DNA from: Desulfuromonadales bacterium
GTDB lineage: Bacteria > Desulfobacterota > Desulfuromonadia > Desulfuromonadales > BM103
Assembly: GCA_030640215.1 (NCBI GenBank)
Contig: DAOWJU010000019.1
Coordinates: 1 to 8,006, forward strand
Direction of reading: 5' to 3'
DNA length: 8,006 bases
A program made the position numbers and the translations under genes. Every line of letters begins with the position of its first letter. Within the stretch, counting starts at the first letter, position 1. Of the stretch, positions 7,122 through 8,006 are shown one piece after another. The notes under the pieces were generated by a model. The model was not told the DNA's origin and did no database searches. It saw nothing but the letters and a program-made list of their open reading frames with translations.

Positions 7122-7868
7122 CTATTTTTTCGCTTCCCTCTGCATCGCTGCAATGCGCAGGCGCAGGGCGTTCAGTTTGATAAAGCCTTCGGCGTCAGCT
7201 TGGTTGTAGACCTCATCCGCTTCGAAAGTTGCAAAGTCGACGTTAAAGAGGCTGTCGGTCTCTGAATCGCGGCCGACCACGCGGCAATGGCCTTTGTAGA
7301 GCTTGATGCGTGCCTTGCCGTTAACGGTCTGTTGGGTCTGGTCAATCAATGCCTGCAACGCGACACGCTCGGGAGCGAACCAGAAGCCGTTGTAGACCAT
7401 AGTGGCGTAGCGGGAGATCAGAGAATCGCGCAGGTGCATGACTTCGCGGTCCATAGTGATTGACTCAACAGCGCGGTGGGCTTCCTCAAGGATGGTGCCA
7501 CCGGGGGTTTCATAGACACCGCGACTTTTCATGCCGATGAAGCGGTTTTCCATCAGGTCGATGCGGCCGACACCATGCTTGCCTCCCAGTTCATTCAGTT
7601 TTGCCAGCAGGTTGGCCGGAGAGAGGCGCTCACCATTGACTGCAACAGCGTCACCCTTCTCGAAATCTATTTCAACATATTCCGCTTGGTCGGGAGCCTC
7701 TTCCGGAGCGACGCTGAGTACGTACATATGCTCAGGTGCTTCGGCCCAGGGGTCTTCGAGGATGTCGCCCTCGAAAGAAATGTGCAACAGGTTGCGGTCG
7801 CTACTCCAGGGACTCTTTTTGCTGGTCGGTACCGGAATGCCATGTTTCTTGACAGTTATTTCGCAGGA
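7122..7868 (-). CDS. argG: Argininosuccinate synthase, C-terminal part only (5' end missing)
   Basis: ArgG joins citrulline and aspartate using ATP to give argininosuccinate. Visible sequence matches the C-terminal 60 percent of the roughly 400-residue enzyme: [20 protein letters not shown] and [15 protein letters not shown], then [53 protein letters not shown] and [18 protein letters not shown]. The PP-loop motif SGGLDTS and the GATGKGNDQ segment, both in the first 130 residues, are absent. The frame is open only to a TAG at 7869-7871, and recognisable homology begins near 7853. More in-frame stops lie at 7908-7910 and 7923-7925, and the other two frames do not resume ArgG. The only start-like codon is a TTG at 7785-7787, which encodes the conserved Leu of DRNLLH. 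As it stands the product would be inactive. Whether this is a pseudogene or a sequence junction cannot be told here. Confidence 0.9.
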   Translation of the reverse strand, partial: SCEITVKKHGIPVPTSKKSPWSSDRNLLHISFEGDILEDPWAEAPEHMYVLSVAPEEAPDQAEYVEIDFEKGDAVAVNGERLSPANLLAKLNELGGKHGVGRIDLMENRFIGMKSRGVYETPGGTILEEAHRAVESITMDREVMHLRDSLISRYATMVYNGFWFAPERVALQALIDQTQQTVNGKARIKLYKGHCRVVGRDSETDSLFNVDFATFEADEVYNQADAEGFIKLNALRLRIAAMQREAKK

Positions 7869-8006
7869 CTAACGGTGAAAATCCGCATCCTTCGTCAAGC
7901 ACGAGTACTATTTCATTTCATTTCAGGTAAACAAGGCGGGCTTAACAGGATTGCGTGGTACGTACAGGTGTCCTGTCGTTTCAAACTTCCTGGATTCAAG
8001 GTGAAC
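7854..8006. other. Unexplained sequence replacing the 5' part of argG
   Basis: No frame of these 153 bp gives ArgG residues. The segment holds an ATTTC x3 run (7910-7924), a small palindrome acagg-tgt-cctgt (7964-7976), a + strand frame open from a GTG at 7875 to the window end (44 residues, MKIRILRQARVLFHF onward), and a minus-strand frame open from the edge to a TGA at 7923-7925 (ending GHLYVPRNPVKPALFT). Neither peptide is recognised. It could be the end of an inserted element or an unrelated sequence joined by assembly. Confidence 0.4.

Noticed and set aside
7785..7787. TTG as a true start of a short argG
   Set aside because: It encodes a Leu inside the conserved [11 protein letters not shown] segment and has no upstream ribosome binding site; the conserved sequence continues upstream of it.

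Overview
The window looks like a chromosomal segment from a Desulfuromonadales-type bacterium (the Geobacter/Desulfuromonas/Pelobacter group, formerly Deltaproteobacteria). This is inferred from protein flavour and gene order: argG-argH-lipoprotein-dapA-dapB-dapL on one strand is the arrangement I recall from Geobacter relatives, and lysine is made through DapL, the LL-diaminopimelate aminotransferase route. No search was run.

Layout. On the + strand, 1-931 is the C-terminal part of an M48-family metalloprotease with TPR repeats, cut by the window edge. It is followed at 994-1476 by a small GreA/GreB-like protein. A region of hairpins (1524-1604) then separates these from a convergent minus-strand biosynthetic cluster. 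In transcription order (right to left) the cluster is argG (C-terminal part only), argH, a FN3-domain lipoprotein, dapA, dapB and dapL.

Function. ArgG and ArgH would convert citrulline plus aspartate to arginine plus fumarate. DapA, DapB and DapL carry aspartate semialdehyde plus pyruvate to LL-diaminopimelate, for peptidoglycan and lysine. All catalytic residues I checked in ArgH, DapA, DapB and DapL are present. lysA, which I expect between the lipoprotein and dapA in relatives, is absent; a 135-bp gap stands there.

Points of interest. ArgG stops matching at about 7853, and in-frame stop codons follow, so the ATP-binding half is missing. This is either a real disruption or a contig/assembly junction. 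The gaps in the dap cluster carry small repeat-like elements: a 56-bp palindrome whose end is the dapB stop codon, a GC-rich palindrome beside it, and a TGCG-unit repeat between dapA and dapB. A fragment resembling the GC-rich repeat appears to lie inside the signal-peptide coding region of the lipoprotein. No RNA gene, CRISPR array or complete mobile element was found, and there is no convincing new multi-gene system. No gene-free stretch exceeds about 155 bases.
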